Positions 16,338 to 26,351 of a stretch of DNA of 64,000 bases are shown here, piece after piece. How positions within the stretch are numbered: the first letter of the stretch is position 1; every line of letters starts with the position of its first letter. The position numbers and the translations under genes are program-made. The stretch is from Szabonella sp046295215. GTDB lineage: Bacteria > Pseudomonadota > Alphaproteobacteria > Rhodobacterales > Rhodobacteraceae. The notes under the pieces were generated by a model that saw nothing but the letters and a program-made list of their open reading frames with translations, was not told the origin of the DNA and made no database searches. The DNA is taken from NCBI GenBank assembly GCA_046295215.1, contig JBKBNP010000015.1, positions 14,027-78,026 of the forward strand, read 5' to 3'.

Positions 16338-19300
16338 GCCTGCGGGGGGCGGCATCAGCCTAGGCCCGCTTGTGCGCAAAGTCGCAGGGTGGCCGGGCGC
16401 AAGACCGGATGTCTGGCACGATACGGCGGTGATCCGGGCAGACCTGTTCGGCATGGAACGGCTGGAGCATCACGCGCTGTCGCTCGCCGCCGCGCAGGAT
16501 CTTGAAAGTCATCCCGGTGGCTGGGCCGGTCTGGTCAGGGCCAATCCTTTCAAGCGTGATCCGCCCCGGGTGCGGCCCCTTCCGGCGCGGGTCAGGGATA
16601 ACGCCACCTTCCTGCTGGCGGCCTATCGCGCCTGCGCACGGACCTTGCAGGCGGGACGCCCCATCGCTCCGGCGGCGGAATGGTTGCTGGACAACTTTCA
16701 CCTTGTCGAGCAACAACTGCGCCAGATCGACGATGATCTGCCGGTGGGGTATTACCGCCAACTGCCGAAGCTGGCGGGCGGGCCGTTTGCCGGATACCCG
16801 CGCGTGTTCGGTCTGACATGGGCCTATGTCGCCCATACCGACAGCCTGCTGTCCGGCCCGGCGCTTGCGGGTTTTGTGAAATCATATCAACAGGTCAGCC
16901 CGCTTTCGATTGGAGAGCTTTGGGCGGTGGCGATCACCCTGCGCATCGTTCTGGTTGAAAACATGCGGCGGCTGGCGGAGCAGATCCTGAAGGGCAGCGA
17001 CCTGCGCAGGGTCGCGGATGACATCGTCGATCAGGTTCTTGCGGCCCGTCACGATCCGGCGCGCGCCCCGCAGGAAGTGCTGCTGACCGCCACCGCCCCC
17101 TTTGTCAATGCCCCGCTGGATGAGATCATCGCGGCCCAGATCGCCAAGCGCCTGCGCGGGTTCGACCCCGAGGAAACGCCGCTGCATGCCTGGCTGGAAG
17201 ACCGGCTGCGCCATCAGGGCTCAATGATCGAGGACGTGGTGCAGAACGTCCAGCTGCGGCAGGGTGCGTCAAACGTCACGATGCGCAATATCGTCACCAG
17301 CATGCGGCTGGCCTCCGAACTCGACTGGGCCGATTTTGTCGAAGGCGTCAGCCTGATCGACACCCGGTTGCGCGCCCGTTCAGACTTTGCCGAGATGGAT
17401 TTCGTCACCCGCAACCGCTACCGCACCGCCATCGAGGTGCTGGCGCGGGGATCGAACCTCAGCGAGATCGCCGTCACCGATGTCGCCCTCGACCTTGCCG
17501 AAATGGGGGCCGGAGCGGGTGCCAGAGCGGGGGCCGAAACGGGGCAGGGTGCGGCAGCCGACCCCGGCCATGGCCTGATCGGCCCGGGGCGCGCAGCGCT
17601 GGAGCGTGCGGTGGACTACAGGCCTACGCCCGCAATGCGTCTGGGCCGCAGGGTGGCGCGGCTGGGGCTGGCGGGCTATCTGGGGGCGATTGCCCTGACC
17701 TCTGCCATCGTTCTCGCGCTGGCGCTTTGGGCGAGCGGTGTGGGTGCCTTGGCGATGGTCGTGCTGGCGCTGACCGGCCTTGCCACGGCGTCCGAGGCCG
17801 GGACCGCGCTGGTCAATCTGGTCGTCACGCGGGTGGTGCGACCCCGGCTGCTGCCCGGGATGGACCTGTCAAAGGGCATCCCGCCAGACCTGCGCACGCT
17901 GATCGCCGTGCCGGTCCTGCTGAGCGACCGCGACGACCTGATGGCGCTGATCGCGCAGCTTGAGGTGCATCACCTGTCCAGCACCGATGGTGCGCTGCAT
18001 TACGCGCTGTTGTCCGACGGGCCGGACGCTGCCACCGAACATCTGCCCGATGATGCGGCGCTGATCGCCGAGGCCGGTGCGGCGATGGACCGGCTGAATG
18101 CAACCTATCCCTCTGCCCATGGCGATCGGTTCATATTCCTGCACCGTCGCCGCCAATGGAACCCGGCCGAGGGCGTCTGGATGGGGTGGGAGCGCAAGCG
18201 CGGCAAGCTGCATGAGCTGAACCGCCTGCTGCGCGGCGCGCAGGGCACCAGCTTCCTGCCGCATCCCCGCCTGCCGCAGGATGTGCGCTTCGTCATCACC
18301 CTTGATGCCGATACCCGCCTGCTGCGCGACACGGTCGCCCGGATGGTCGGCAAGATGGCCCATCCGCTGAACCGCGCGGTGTTCGACCCGGCAACACAGC
18401 GCGTCATTTCTGGCTATGGCATCGTGCAACCGCGCGTCACACCGGCCCTGCCAACGGGGGCGGAGGGCTCGTTCTTCCAGCGTATATTCTCCAGTCCCGG
18501 TGGGATCGAGCCCTATGCGAGCGCGGATTCCAACATCTATCAGGATCTGTTCGGCGAGGGGTCGTTTACCGGCAAGGGCATCTATGATGTCGATGCCTTC
18601 GCCGCCAGTCTTGCAGGCCGGGTGCCGGACAATACCATGCTCAGCCATGATCTGTTCGAGGGTGTCTTTGCCCGCGCGGGACTCGCCTCGGATATCGACG
18701 TGGTGGACGAATTCCCCGCACGCTACGATGTCGCCACCCGCCGTCAGCACCGCTGGGTGCGGGGCGACTGGCAGTTGCTGCCCTGGCTGATCCGGCGCGG
18801 CAGCGGGCTGTCTCCGCTGGACCGTTGGAAGATCGCCGACAACCTGCGCCGCGCGGTTGTCGCGCCGATGGCTGTCGTGACATTGTTCGCGGGCTGGCTG
18901 ATGCCGCTGCCTCTCGCGGCAGGCTGGACTGTCGCGGTGCTGCTGATGCTGGCGCTGCCGCATCTGGTCGGCCTGCCCTTCGCCATTCTGCCGGGTCGGG
19001 CGGGCATCACTTCGCGCAGTCACGTTGCGGCCTTTCAGGCCGATGCACGCCGCGCCTTGGCGCAGATCGCGCTGAACCTCGCATTTCTGGCGGATACTGC
19101 GTGGCAGATGGCGGATGCATCCCTGCGCACACTGATCCGGCTGGCCGTGACGCGGCGCAACCTGCTGCAATGGGTGACGGCAGCGGCAGCGGGCGCGGGC
19201 GCGCGGCCCGGGCCAGTGGCGCAGTATGGCGAGATGGCCGGCGGGGTGGTGCTGGCCCTTGGCATCTGCGGCGTGGCGCTGGTGCTGAACCCCGCTGCAT

Positions 19301-22300
19301 GGCCGGTTGTCGTGCCCTTTGCGGCGCTGTGGCTGTCGGCTCCCGCGCTGGCGTATCGTGTCAGCAGTCCGCGCGCGGCCCGGGCGACACAGTCACTGGC
19401 CGACTCCGAGACCCGCACCCTGCGCCTGATCGCCCGCCGCACATGGCGCTATTTCGAAACCTTCGTGACCGAGGCCGATAACTTCCTGCCGCCTGACAAC
19501 TTCCAGGAAACCCCGACCCCCACGGTCTTTCACCGGACCTCGCCGACCAATATCGGGCTCTACCTGCTGTCGGTCACGGTCGCCCGCGACATGGGCTGGA
19601 TCGGACAGGCCGAGGCCCTGACCCGGCTGGAGCAGACGCTGCAAACGGTCGGGCGGATGCCCCGGTTCCGGGGGCATCTTTTCAACTGGCATGACACCCG
19701 CGACCTGCGCGTGCTGGACCCGCCCTATGTGTCCTCGGTGGACAGCGGCAATCTGGCCGGGCATCTGATCGCCGTGGCGCAGGCCTGTCGCGACTGGCAG
19801 GACACGCCGCTGGATGACGCCGAACGGTGCGCGGGGCTCTCGGATGCGCTGATGCTGGCACAGGAGGCGCCGGGCGCAAAGGATGCGGGCCTGACCCTTC
19901 TTCTGGACCGCATGAGCGATGCGGCTGCGCGAGAAGGCGCATTTTCCGACCTGCTGCCACTGGCGGCGGAGGCCGCCGCAAAGGCGCGTGAGGTCGCGGG
20001 CACAGACAGCGACGCGGCATTCTGGTGCGCTGCGGCACAGAACTGCATCGCCGGACAACTGGCGGATGCAACGGGCAATCCCGCGGCGCGGCTGACCGCC
20101 GTTGAAGACCTTGCCCGCAGTCTGGCGATGGAAATGGATTTCGCCTTCCTGCTGGACCCGGAAAAGAAGCTCCTCTCCATCGGGTTTTCCGTCGCCGCCA
20201 ATGCGCGCGACGCCAATTGCTATGACTTGCTGGCCTCCGAGGCGCGGCTGGCCAGCCTGTTCGCGATTGCCAAGGGCGATGTGGCCACCCGGCACTGGTT
20301 CCGGCTGGGACGGGCCGCGACGCCGGTCGGGGCAGGCTCGGCGCTGATCTCCTGGTCGGGCAGCATGTTCGAATATCTGATGCCCTCGCTGGTCCTGCGC
20401 GCGCCTGCGGGGTCGGTACTGGACCAGACCAACCGACTGATCGTCGATCGCCAGATCGCCCATGGCGCGGCGCATGCGATGCCGTGGGGTGTGTCCGAAT
20501 CTTCCTACAACGCCCGCGATCTGGAAATGACCTACCAATACTCGAACTTCGGCGTGCCCGGGCTGGGTCTCAAGCGCGGGCTGAATGCGAACCGGGTGAT
20601 TGCGCCCTATGCCACGGGGCTGGCCACGATGGTTGACCCGGCCGCAGCCTTGCAGAACTTTGCGCAACTGACCGCCATCGGGGCCGAAGGGCGCTATGGC
20701 TTCTATGAGGCGGTGGATTTCACGCCCGCGCGCCTGCCTGCCGGGGCGGGGCATGCGATTGTGCAAAGCTTCATGGCGCATCATCAGGGCATGACGATCA
20801 CCGCCATCGCCAACACGCTGCACGACGGGCGTCTGCGCACCCGCTTCCATGCCGAGCCGATGATCCGCGCAGTGGATCTGTTGCTGCAGGAGCGTGTCCC
20901 GCGCGATGCCACTGCCACCCCGCCCCGCGCCGAGGATGTGCCGGTAACGGCGGCGGAGGTCTCCAGCGCCCCGGCCCTGCGTGTTTTCGATGCGCCGGGT
21001 GACGGGGCGCCGACCGGGCATCTGCTGTCGAATGGCAGTTATGGCGTGATGCTGACGCCCACGGGCGGCGGGTTCAGCCGCTGGCGCGATCTGGCCATCA
21101 CCCGCTGGCGGCTCGAGCCCAGCCAGACCAGCCATGGCGCGTTCATCTTTGCGCGCGATGCGAAATCCGGCGCGCAATGGTCCGCCGGGGTGCAGCCGGT
21201 GGGGGGCGTCGAGGGCGCGCACAGCGCGGTCTTCTGCGAACATCACGCCACATTCTGCCATCAGGACCGGAAACTGGCCATGACCACCGAAGTCGTGGTC
21301 TCTGCCGAGGATGACGCCGAGGCGCGCCGCGTCACCCTGACCAATACCGGCGGGCATGCGCGGGAGATCGACCTGACCTCCTGCGCCGAACTGGTGCTGG
21401 CCCCGCCCGCTGCCGATCTGGCGCATCCGGCTTTCAGCAAGATGTTCGTGGTGACGGATTTCATGCCCGAACTGGGCGCGCTCATCGCCACGCGCCGCCG
21501 CCGCTCGCCCCATGACCCCGAGGTTTGGGCCGCGCATATCGCTGTGGTTGAAGGGGCCGAATCCGCTCCGCTCCAGCATGAAACCGACCGCGCGCGCTTC
21601 ATCGGCCGGGGGCGCAGCATCGGGGATGCGGTGATGGCGGACAGCCCCTTGTCGGGCACCATCGGCACCGTGCTGGACCCGGTCTTTGCCCTCCGCCGCC
21701 GCGTTGTCGTGCCGCCCGGCGGTATGGCGCGCGTCACCTTCTGGACCATGGTCGCCGAAACGCCCGGGGCGCTGCTGGACCTCGTGGACCGTCACCGCGA
21801 CCCGTCAGCGTTTGAGCGTGCCGAGACGCTGTCCTGGACGCAAGGGCAGGTGCAGCTGCGCCACCTTGGCATCACCCCCGCCGCCGCCGCCGATTTCCAG
21901 CGGCTGGGCGGCATGATCCTGCGGGGTGACGCGCGGCTGCGCGCGAAGGGCCACCCGAGCGGCGCAGGCCCGCAATCGGCGCTCTGGGCGATGGGGATTT
22001 CCGGCGACCTGCCGGTCATCCTGTTCCGCATCAGCGATACCGAGGATGCAGGCGCCCTGCACGACGTGCTGGCCGCCCATGAATACCTGCGGATGCGGCA
22101 GCTTGATGTCGATCTGGTCGTGCTGAACGACCGCGCCTCATCCTATGTGCAGGATCTGCAGGCGATGATCGAGGCTGCGGTGCGTTCGGCCCAGTCACGC
22201 CCGCGCAGCGACATGCACAGGGGCGGGGCGCATGGCGCGGTTCACACCCTGCGCGCCGATCTTGTCCCCCCCGATCAGCGGGACATGCTGCTTTCGGTGG

Positions 22301-24900
22301 CGCATGTGGTCTTGCTGGCCAGCCGGGGCAGCATCGGCGACCACCTCAGCGGATTGGTGCCGCCGGTTTCCGGGATGGCCGCTCCGGATACCGGGCGGCT
22401 TTCGGTTGGTGTTCCGGCCAACGAGTTCGCTGCCCGGATGGTCGCGGCCAGCCGTGTTGCCGGGAGTGACCCGCCTTTGCCGGAACTGGAATTTTTCAAC
22501 GGCATTGGCGGCTTTGGGGATGCCGGGCGGGAATATGTGAGCATCCTGCGCGAGGGTCAGACCCCCCCCGCGCCGTGGCTCAATGTCATTGCCAACCCCG
22601 GCTTCGGCTTTCAGGTATCGGCCGAGGGCAGCGGGCATGTCTGGGCGGAAAACAGCCGCGAGAACCAGTTGACGCCCTGGTCCAACGATCCGGTCTGCGA
22701 TCCGGCGGGCGAGGCGATCTACCTGCGGGACAATGACACCGGCGCGGTCTGGACCCCCACCGCCCTGCCGATGCGCACGCGCGGCACCTATGTCGCGCGG
22801 CACGGCTTTGGCTACAGCCGGTTCGAACATGTGGCCCATGGCATCGCGACCGATATGGTGCAGTTCGTGCCGCTGGACGACCCGGTGAGGATCATCCGGC
22901 TGACCCTGCGCAACACCGGCGACAGGGTGCGGTACCTGAGCGTGACCGCCTATGCCGAATGGGTGCTGGGCACCTCGCGCAGTGCGACGGCTGCGCATAT
23001 CATCACCGCGCGGGATGAGGGCACCGGGGCGATCTTCGCGCAGAACCCCTTTGTCACCGCCTTTCCGGGGCGCGTCGCCTTTGCCGATCTGGGTGAAGGG
23101 GTCACCAGCCACAGTGGCGACCGGGCTGAGGTGCTGGGGCCGAAGGGCAGCATGGCCGCGCCTGCGGGGCTTGATGCCGGGACACTTTCGGGGCGAACCG
23201 GCCCCGCACTGGACCCCTGCGCCGCACTGCAACGCGCCGTGACGCTGGCCCCGGGCCAAAGCGTGCAGATCGTGTTCCTGCTGGGGCAGGCCGCGTCGGC
23301 AGAGGAGGCGCGCGCCCTGATCCTGCGCCACCGCGCCGCTGATCCTGACCAGACGTTGGAGGTTGTGCGGCAGCACTGGGTTGATCTGCTGGCCGCCGTG
23401 CAGGTGACATCGCCCGACCGCGCAATGGACATCATGCTGAATGGCTGGCTGCTCTATCAAACGCTGGCCTGCCGGATCTGGGCGCGGGCGGGGTTCTATC
23501 AGGCCAGCGGCGCCTATGGTTTCCGCGATCAGTTGCAGGACGGCATGGCGCTGACCGCCCTGCGCCCCGAAATGACGCGCGCCCATCTGCTGCGCGCCGC
23601 CTCCCGCCAGTTTCCCGAAGGCGATGTGCAACACTGGTGGCTGCCCCATTCAGGGCAGGGCGTGCGCACGCGGATCTCGGATGACAGGGTGTGGCTGGGC
23701 TATGGCGTGGCCCAGTATATCGCCGTGTCCGGCGACGCGGCGATCCTCGACGTGCAGATCCCGTTTCTGGACGGTCCCGCCTTGCCGCCCGGCGCGCATG
23801 ACGACTTCTTTCAGCCCACCGTCTCCGACACCCACGCCAGCCTCTTTGAACATTGCGCGCGGGGCCTCGACCTTGCCATCGACCTGACCGGGGCCAACGG
23901 AATGCCGCTGATCGGCACGGGCGACTGGAATGACGGCATGAACCGGGTGGGCGAGGGCGGGCAGGGCACATCGGTCTGGCTGGGTTGGCTGCTGATTGCC
24001 ACTCTCGACCGGCTGACCCCCTTCGCCGATGCGCGCGACCCGGTCCGCGCGGCCCGCTGGCGCACGCATCGCACCGCACTGGTGCAGGCGATCGAGCGGG
24101 ACGGCTGGGACGGCGCATGGTATCGGCGCGGCACGTTTGACGATGGCACCGTGCTGGGATCGGCCGCATCCGAGGAATGCCGGATCGACAGCATCGCGCA
24201 ATCCTGGGCGGTTCTGTCGGGTGCCGCGGACCCGACCCGCGCGGCGACAGCCATGGCCAGCATGACCGAACATCTGGTCCGCCCCCGGACTGAAACGGAG
24301 CCCGGCCTCGCCCTGCTGTTCACCCCGCCTTTTGACCGCACCCCGCTGGACCCCGGCTATATCAAGGGCTACCCGCCCGGCCTGCGCGAAAACGGCGGCC
24401 AATACAGCCATGCCGCGATGTGGGCGATCCTGGCGCAGTGTGGACTGGGTGATGGCGATGCGGCCTCCGCGTTGTTCGCGCTGCTCAACCCGGTCAATCA
24501 CGCCCTGACCCGGGATGCGACGGCCCGCTACAAGGTCGAACCCTATGTCCTGGCGGCGGATGTCTATTCGGTCGCGCCGCATGAGGGGCGCGGTGGCTGG
24601 ACCTGGTATACAGGGTCCGCCGCATGGATGTATCGCGCCGGCATCGAGGGTCTGCTGGGCCTGACGCGCGAGGGGCCTCACCTTTTCCTTGACCCCTGCT
24701 TTGCAAAGGCATGGCCAAAGCTTTGTGCAACGGTCAGGCTCGGGGATACGCATCTGTCGATCACAATCGACAATGCGGGACAGACCGGGCACGGCATTCA
24801 GTCGGCAACCCTGAACGGCGTCCCTCAGGAACTTCATTCCGGGCGGGTCAGGATACCCTTGTCCGAGGGCAAACAGGACCTGGTCGTCAGATTGAAGTGA
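16330..24900 (+). CDS. ndvB: Cyclic beta-1,2-glucan synthase (NdvB/ChvB type)
   Basis: About 2856 aa, the usual size for the family. It is an inner-membrane enzyme that builds, cyclises and trims beta-1,2-glucan from UDP-glucose. Hydrophobic spans lie near residues 445-500, 835-880 and 970-1020. The GT84 transferase lies between the first two, with FVITLDADTRLL (about 655) and RRQHRWVRGDW (about 803). A glycoamylase-like domain follows (about 1030-1480; TPTPTVFHRTSPTNIGLY). The C-terminal half is the GH94-type phosphorylase/chain-length domain with GTGDWNDGMNRVG (about 2530). The start is unsure: TTG 16330 or GTG 16372 or 16429, none with a clear ribosome-binding site, while IRADLFGMERLEHHALSLAA is already family sequence. 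No NdvA exporter gene is in the window. Confidence 0.93.
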   Translation: MREPAGGGISLGPLVRKVAGWPGARPDVWHDTAVIRADLFGMERLEHHALSLAAAQDLESHPGGWAGLVRANPFKRDPPRVRPLPARVRDNATFLLAAYRACARTLQAGRPIAPAAEWLLDNFHLVEQQLRQIDDDLPVGYYRQLPKLAGGPFAGYPRVFGLTWAYVAHTDSLLSGPALAGFVKSYQQVSPLSIGELWAVAITLRIVLVENMRRLAEQILKGSDLRRVADDIVDQVLAARHDPARAPQEVLLTATAPFVNAPLDEIIAAQIAKRLRGFDPEETPLHAWLEDRLRHQGSMIEDVVQNVQLRQGASNVTMRNIVTSMRLASELDWADFVEGVSLIDTRLRARSDFAEMDFVTRNRYRTAIEVLARGSNLSEIAVTDVALDLAEMGAGAGARAGAETGQGAAADPGHGLIGPGRAALERAVDYRPTPAMRLGRRVARLGLAGYLGAIALTSAIVLALALWASGVGALAMVVLALTGLATASEAGTALVNLVVTRVVRPRLLPGMDLSKGIPPDLRTLIAVPVLLSDRDDLMALIAQLEVHHLSSTDGALHYALLSDGPDAATEHLPDDAALIAEAGAAMDRLNATYPSAHGDRFIFLHRRRQWNPAEGVWMGWERKRGKLHELNRLLRGAQGTSFLPHPRLPQDVRFVITLDADTRLLRDTVARMVGKMAHPLNRAVFDPATQRVISGYGIVQPRVTPALPTGAEGSFFQRIFSSPGGIEPYASADSNIYQDLFGEGSFTGKGIYDVDAFAASLAGRVPDNTMLSHDLFEGVFARAGLASDIDVVDEFPARYDVATRRQHRWVRGDWQLLPWLIRRGSGLSPLDRWKIADNLRRAVVAPMAVVTLFAGWLMPLPLAAGWTVAVLLMLALPHLVGLPFAILPGRAGITSRSHVAAFQADARRALAQIALNLAFLADTAWQMADASLRTLIRLAVTRRNLLQWVTAAAAGAGARPGPVAQYGEMAGGVVLALGICGVALVLNPAAWPVVVPFAALWLSAPALAYRVSSPRAARATQSLADSETRTLRLIARRTWRYFETFVTEADNFLPPDNFQETPTPTVFHRTSPTNIGLYLLSVTVARDMGWIGQAEALTRLEQTLQTVGRMPRFRGHLFNWHDTRDLRVLDPPYVSSVDSGNLAGHLIAVAQACRDWQDTPLDDAERCAGLSDALMLAQEAPGAKDAGLTLLLDRMSDAAAREGAFSDLLPLAAEAAAKAREVAGTDSDAAFWCAAAQNCIAGQLADATGNPAARLTAVEDLARSLAMEMDFAFLLDPEKKLLSIGFSVAANARDANCYDLLASEARLASLFAIAKGDVATRHWFRLGRAATPVGAGSALISWSGSMFEYLMPSLVLRAPAGSVLDQTNRLIVDRQIAHGAAHAMPWGVSESSYNARDLEMTYQYSNFGVPGLGLKRGLNANRVIAPYATGLATMVDPAAALQNFAQLTAIGAEGRYGFYEAVDFTPARLPAGAGHAIVQSFMAHHQGMTITAIANTLHDGRLRTRFHAEPMIRAVDLLLQERVPRDATATPPRAEDVPVTAAEVSSAPALRVFDAPGDGAPTGHLLSNGSYGVMLTPTGGGFSRWRDLAITRWRLEPSQTSHGAFIFARDAKSGAQWSAGVQPVGGVEGAHSAVFCEHHATFCHQDRKLAMTTEVVVSAEDDAEARRVTLTNTGGHAREIDLTSCAELVLAPPAADLAHPAFSKMFVVTDFMPELGALIATRRRRSPHDPEVWAAHIAVVEGAESAPLQHETDRARFIGRGRSIGDAVMADSPLSGTIGTVLDPVFALRRRVVVPPGGMARVTFWTMVAETPGALLDLVDRHRDPSAFERAETLSWTQGQVQLRHLGITPAAAADFQRLGGMILRGDARLRAKGHPSGAGPQSALWAMGISGDLPVILFRISDTEDAGALHDVLAAHEYLRMRQLDVDLVVLNDRASSYVQDLQAMIEAAVRSAQSRPRSDMHRGGAHGAVHTLRADLVPPDQRDMLLSVAHVVLLASRGSIGDHLSGLVPPVSGMAAPDTGRLSVGVPANEFAARMVAASRVAGSDPPLPELEFFNGIGGFGDAGREYVSILREGQTPPAPWLNVIANPGFGFQVSAEGSGHVWAENSRENQLTPWSNDPVCDPAGEAIYLRDNDTGAVWTPTALPMRTRGTYVARHGFGYSRFEHVAHGIATDMVQFVPLDDPVRIIRLTLRNTGDRVRYLSVTAYAEWVLGTSRSATAAHIITARDEGTGAIFAQNPFVTAFPGRVAFADLGEGVTSHSGDRAEVLGPKGSMAAPAGLDAGTLSGRTGPALDPCAALQRAVTLAPGQSVQIVFLLGQAASAEEARALILRHRAADPDQTLEVVRQHWVDLLAAVQVTSPDRAMDIMLNGWLLYQTLACRIWARAGFYQASGAYGFRDQLQDGMALTALRPEMTRAHLLRAASRQFPEGDVQHWWLPHSGQGVRTRISDDRVWLGYGVAQYIAVSGDAAILDVQIPFLDGPALPPGAHDDFFQPTVSDTHASLFEHCARGLDLAIDLTGANGMPLIGTGDWNDGMNRVGEGGQGTSVWLGWLLIATLDRLTPFADARDPVRAARWRTHRTALVQAIERDGWDGAWYRRGTFDDGTVLGSAASEECRIDSIAQSWAVLSGAADPTRAATAMASMTEHLVRPRTETEPGLALLFTPPFDRTPLDPGYIKGYPPGLRENGGQYSHAAMWAILAQCGLGDGDAASALFALLNPVNHALTRDATARYKVEPYVLAADVYSVAPHEGRGGWTWYTGSAAWMYRAGIEGLLGLTREGPHLFLDPCFAKAWPKLCATVRLGDTHLSITIDNAGQTGHGIQSATLNGVPQELHSGRVRIPLSEGKQDLVVRLK

Positions 24901-25012
24901 CAACGCTGGTTCGACTTGTGGATACCGCATCATGCATCCGGGTCAGGATCCTGACGGCGTTGATGATGTGAACACCGGACATCTGAGTGTCGGGTCTTTG
25001 GCTGTCCGGGAT

Positions 25013-25088
<76 letters not shown>

Positions 25089-25172
25089 ACTTGCGCGAGT
25101 CTTTCGCCGATCTTTGCGATGCTGTCAAGATGGGCCAAGGCCCCGGCGCGGCCACTTCCTGATGCGCGGCGA

Positions 25173-26351
25173 TCAGCGGTCATCGCCCTGAAGCGTTGCC
25201 ACAAGTGCCGCCCGCAAGGGCGCGCGCAAGGCCCCCTGCATTTCCAGCAGGGCCGCGTTTTCCTGCCCCTGCACGACAATGGGCCGGTCCATCGACCGCA
25301 GGATCGGCGCGCTCGTCAGGCTTTCCGAGAACCGGGTGAAAATCGCGGCATTGCGCAGGAATGGCCCGGTCAGGATGATCCGTTCGGGAAACAGCAGGCG
25401 GCAGAGGTTGGTGGTGATCCGCACCGTCTGGCGCAGCGCCTCGCGCAGCGCCGGACTGCCCAGCAGGTCCAGCCCCTCGACCAGCGGTCCCATCGCCTCC
25501 TCGTCCAGCGGCAGGTCGGGATATTGTGCCACCAGCCCCGGATGCAGCGCCCAGAGGGCGGCCACCGTTTCCAGACAATCCTCGTTGCCGCAGGTGCAGC
25601 GCCGCCCGGCATTGTTGTCCAGCCGCCAATGCCCGATCTCGCAGAACCGGCCCTTGCCCTGATTGACGATGCCCTCCGGCGTGGCGAAGGCCCCCCCGAT
25701 GCCGTAGCCCCAATGCAGCAGCAGCACATTGGACGCCGCCCCCCCCGCCGCCGCGATCCGCCCGGCAAGCTCGGCATCCAGATTGCGCACCAGCACCGGG
25801 TCGGGCCCGAACTCCGCCAGTGTCGCGCGCAGGTCCAGATTGGCCAGTTCCGGCCAGCGCGACGAAAAGCACCACAGCCGATGTTCCACATCCAGAAGGC
25901 CCGAGAGCGAACAGACCGTCGCCACATGCCGCGCGCCTTCCGGCAAGGCCGCCAGCACCTGCCCCGCCAGCCCCCGCAGCGCCGCCGCCATCGCTGCCGT
26001 GTCGGCCCCCCGGGGGGGGGAGGCAGAGGCCAGGGCCAGCACCTCCCCGCCCCGCGTCACCGCGCGGGCAAAGACGGTGCTGGACACGATATGGATATAA
26101 AGCGCGACCAGACGCTGCGGGTTTTCCGCCAGAAACCCGGTGGGCCGCCCGCGCCCCGGCCCCTTCACCGCATGGTCCCGGATCAGGTCGCGCGCGACAA
26201 GCTCGCCGACCAGCAGCGACACGGATGTCGGGCGCGCGCCCAGAACCTGCGCAACCTCGCCCCGCGTGGCGGCCCGTCCATCGGCCACCACGTCGAACAC
26301 ATCCAAGAGATCCCCGACATCCGCTTCCATCGGGGTCGAAGATAGGATCAT
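25173..26351 (-). CDS. ROK-family transcription regulator
   Basis: 392 aa. An N-terminal winged helix (about 28-60, RGEVAQVLGARPTSVSLLV) precedes a ROK domain with the zinc motif RRCTCGNEDCLETV and the glycine region GYGIGGAFATPEGIV. The position of the kinase catalytic Asp (normally NDANA) reads RNLDAELAG, so it should be a sugar-sensing repressor of the NagC/Mlc kind rather than a kinase. The ATG at 26351 overlaps the TGA of the upstream dctM gene (ATGA), so it is translated together with the transporter. It probably binds the AT-rich region between dctP and nagB. Confidence 0.85.
   Translation of the reverse strand: MILSSTPMEADVGDLLDVFDVVADGRAATRGEVAQVLGARPTSVSLLVGELVARDLIRDHAVKGPGRGRPTGFLAENPQRLVALYIHIVSSTVFARAVTRGGEVLALASASPPRGADTAAMAAALRGLAGQVLAALPEGARHVATVCSLSGLLDVEHRLWCFSSRWPELANLDLRATLAEFGPDPVLVRNLDAELAGRIAAAGGAASNVLLLHWGYGIGGAFATPEGIVNQGKGRFCEIGHWRLDNNAGRRCTCGNEDCLETVAALWALHPGLVAQYPDLPLDEEAMGPLVEGLDLLGSPALREALRQTVRITTNLCRLLFPERIILTGPFLRNAAIFTRFSESLTSAPILRSMDRPIVVQGQENAALLEMQGALRAPLRAALVATLQGDDR

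Noticed and set aside
19393..21795. Open frame of about 800 codons on the minus strand inside the glucan synthase gene
   Set aside because: It is the codon shadow of a GC-rich gene: Gly/Arg/Ala/His-rich, no ribosome-binding site, no domain; the plus-strand frame has continuous family motifs.
25173..26351. ROK protein as the missing amino-sugar kinase
   Set aside because: It has an N-terminal winged helix, and the kinase NDANA motif is replaced by RNLDAE, so a regulator is the better call.
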